A stretch of 64,000 bases of DNA from Tubulanus polymorphus (taxonomy: Eukaryota; Nemertea; Palaeonemertea; Tubulaniformes; Tubulanidae), in contig NC_134033.1 in NCBI RefSeq assembly GCF_964204645.1, positions 2,229,631-2,293,630 on the forward strand. The letters are read 5' to 3'. Shown here piece after piece: positions 61,613 through 64,000 of this stretch; position 1 is the stretch's first letter, and each line of letters starts with the position of its first letter. Position numbers and translations under genes: made by a program. The notes beneath the pieces are model-generated. The model was not told the DNA's origin and searched no databases. It saw nothing but the letters and a program-made list of their open reading frames with translations.

Positions 61613-63100
61613 AACTCAAATATAGCCGGCTGAAAAACAAATCGGATAATCGTCAAGCTATTGAAGAAGATTGAATATGCAAAATGTAAGGATGGGTGTA
61701 GTTTAATATAATTACCTTATCTTAAAATGTAAAGATACCGAAACAGCAAATGTGGGTTGATACGGTTCCCAATGCAGCAGCAGCAGCAGACTAGTTAGGA
61801 CGTTGCGACAAACGAGTTGTGTACATGTAGTTGTCAGTAGTAGCGAACTGGTTTCGGTTTAACCCTAAAAAGACACAATATTCATAATGTATGAATGTGC
61901 GCGAAATAGAACATCGGAAATCACCGACAACAGCAACTTGTCTTCATCAGCAAATTAGCCGTCATCTGTTTGTAGTTGAAATCAGACATCAACAGCAGCA
62001 GCAGCAGCAGCAGCAGCAGTATCGGGATCTCCTCCGCAATCATCAGCATCAACAGCCGCCAGTCTCATCTTGCGTTCTCAATCGCTAGGCGTCACAAATT
62101 CCTTCACGTTCCAGTCTCTCCTAACATCATCAGCCGCTTATTAGTAGGTTGTTTGCTTGAAGCCACACGTTCTTCACGCCTTGTTGCAGAGCTCTTCATC
62201 ACTGGACATCGGTTCTCGGACTGGCACCGGGCGGCTCGAACCGCGCTTCTTATACCTACGTCAACCAATCAACGACGGTGCATCATCGATGCGACCGGAA
62301 TGGATCAATCAGAAAGCTCGATCGCGCATTCCTGTGACAGACCCGAGTCCGTGACGCTAATCCGAAAGAACTATTCAATTCGTGCCAAACATTTTCAATG
62401 GGGCCTACAGGTCATCGAGTTTAATTCGACTATTCATAGAGGCACATATTGTTTAAGATAGAAATATCGAATGCTACGATTTTTGCCTAAAATTGTAAGC
62501 TGAAATTTTATCTAAACTATCCAACAAACTTTAGTGTAGATTTCCCTTCTATTTACGTCTGGTTTTGAACTATAATACCGGCTCAATTTTACTATTTTCG
62601 AGTTTTGCTTTAGGATATCGAAGTTTGCTTAAGGGTTTGTGCAGTGACGCGGCACTATTGTGTAGTAGAGCGTATGGCAGGTCTCCAGTGAGTGATTCTC
62701 TATTGGATAGAGTCGTTTTGAATCCGAATTTATACACAAGTTCACCAGACATCGCCGCGTACACATCTTCTTTAACCGAAATCTGGTGAAGTTAAAAAAA
62801 TTATCAAAGTTTTATCATCAGTTGAGAAAGAACTGTGATTGATCACCGCGCGCTGCTTGCACCGAATAGTCGCTTGGATTTCTTCAGTTCGAGGAATTGA
62901 ATAAATATAAAAAAATTTCCCAAACCCTCACCACTAAACTTAAAATAACAAACTAATATTGTAAAAAAGTCGAAGGTCCCTGGGGGAATTACTCCGCAAC
63001 CTGGACCGGTATTGTGGGATAAATAAATAATTCAGCCAGAAACGACTGAATTAAACATAATTTACCCCACACCAGTTATTTTGTAGGACTCACGCATTAG
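61613..63100. other. Spacer with CAG microsatellites, no gene seen
   Basis: CAG runs at about 61773-61788 and 61992-62019. The 161-codon plus-strand frame 61976-62461 begins in the CAG run (read as Ser) and has no recognisable domain. Confidence 0.5.
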
Positions 63101-63109
63101 CAACCTCAT

Positions 63110-63250
63110 TCCAGGGAGGACAGTACTCTCGACTCGCCCGCTTACCGGAGATCATTTGCCACATCCTGACCCGCCTCCTCCGAGACTCGAACCCGGGCCA
63201 CAGCGGTGACACGCTAGTCGCCGACCGACTAAGCCATCCGGTCCGCCCGA
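63110..63250 (-). mobile_element. tRNA-derived SINE head
   Basis: On the minus strand: 'ggatggcttagtcggtcgg' (A box) and 'cccgggttcgagtctcgg' (B box), followed by 'gtggcaaatgatctccgg'. No matching acceptor stem. Confidence 0.6.
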
Positions 63251-64000
63251 TTGTGATAGGAAAACATTCTAACATGTAACTACGTGTAACCATGTTACAT
63301 GTACATGTACCATGTACATGTAACCATCGATTTCAAATTTGATTCATGCAACTGATTTCATGATGCTGTATTTTGTCGAGATACATTTGGTTGACGAAAA
63401 GTGGCTTAATTACATCAGCAAACTGCAGAATTTCTTTTCTATTGCGTCTGGCAAATCCGGTAAAATCCACCGAATTACTCATTAATTCGTTTAATTTGTA
63501 TTTATCTCGGATTTAGCTTTAACTCACAACTGTGCCACCGGGTCCGGCATGTTTATCCCCGTATCAACGCGGTGAACCCTTCGTTTCGGGATTCGAACCC
63601 AACGGCAGAGTAGAAATTTTGAATTATTTCTGTATAGGAAATTAAGGTTAGGTTAGGTTTAAGCTTAGTCGAACAGATGACGGACCCTAGTTATAGCAAA
63701 CTGAAAAACAATAGACTCAATCGTAACTCGAATCGATTGTGATCTCAGTGATTTGTGTTTGAATTCCAATTAAACAACGGCAATCTGATTGCCAGCATCG
63801 AATGTAAGTATTCCAATATTTGTTTTCGGAGTTTCAATGCTTATTCGACTTGAAGAGATTCGAGTTACGAGTAATCTAACGATTTATCAGATATAAACAA
63901 TCGGAAACATTTGCTTCATTGCATATTGGGTCATACAATCCACATCGTATATGTTGTAACCCGCTTTAATCGTCTGAGACTAAAACCATTCTAGATTCTA
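63250..64000. other. Spacer, nothing recognised
   Basis: Palindromic 'catgtacatgtac' runs at about 63290-63325; otherwise AT-rich with no gene-like frame. Confidence 0.5.

Noticed and set aside
61976-62461. 161-codon plus-strand frame near CAG repeats
   Set aside because: Starts in a microsatellite, has no recognisable domain or splice context, and similar random frames occur in other frames here.
62565-62789. Overlapping 64-74 codon frames on both strands
   Set aside because: Short and unconserved, with neither strand showing a domain or splice support.

Overview
This window is nuclear DNA of an animal. Genes are split by GT-AG introns, the exons are GC-richer than the AT-rich introns, and the introns and spacers are packed with MITE-like transposons, tRNA-derived SINEs and minisatellites. 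The gene set (propionyl-CoA carboxylase, pseudouridine 5'-phosphatase, an Ig-type receptor tyrosine kinase, LDLa/LRR 7TM receptors of the type called GRL101 in snails) fits an invertebrate. A lophotrochozoan, perhaps a mollusc, is my inference and is not proven by the sequence.

Layout. (1) 39-6881 (+): the last seven coding exons of PCCA, ending with the biotin-attachment domain; the gene starts upstream of the window. (2) About 7000-12400: no gene seen, only dispersed repeats. (3) 12410-14853 (-): complete five-exon PUDP gene, 249 aa. (4) 14854-15174: short shared promoter region between PUDP and the next gene, holding two copies of a 35-bp motif. (5) 15175-34035 (+): a complete 19-exon receptor tyrosine kinase gene. 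The exons sum to exactly 1018 codons and every splice phase agrees; many introns carry their own minisatellite or transposon. (6) About 36593-45150 and 47281-55673: two copies of an 8.4-8.6 kb tandem segmental duplication, each holding one three-exon gene on the minus strand. It encodes a chimeric receptor of about 1949 aa: signal peptide, several CUB or CUB-like domains, two C-type lectin-like domains, six LDLa-type modules, leucine-rich repeats and a 7TM domain. Copy A is intact; copy B has a 7-bp deletion that shifts the frame in exon 1. (7) 55674-64000: repeats, a duplicated AT-rich element, minisatellites and SINE-like tRNA heads; no gene I can identify.

The most interesting biology is the CUB-lectin-LDLa-LRR-7TM receptor pair. 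It joins a pattern-recognition style ectodomain to a glycoprotein-hormone-receptor type transmembrane unit. The two copies are almost identical in the 7TM part but differ strongly in a short stretch of one CUB domain. The second point of interest is the receptor kinase, which has a long kinase insert carrying a Tyr-Ile-Pro-Met motif and a promoter shared head-to-head with PUDP. All splice sites were worked out by eye from reading frames and GT-AG rules, without transcript or database evidence.
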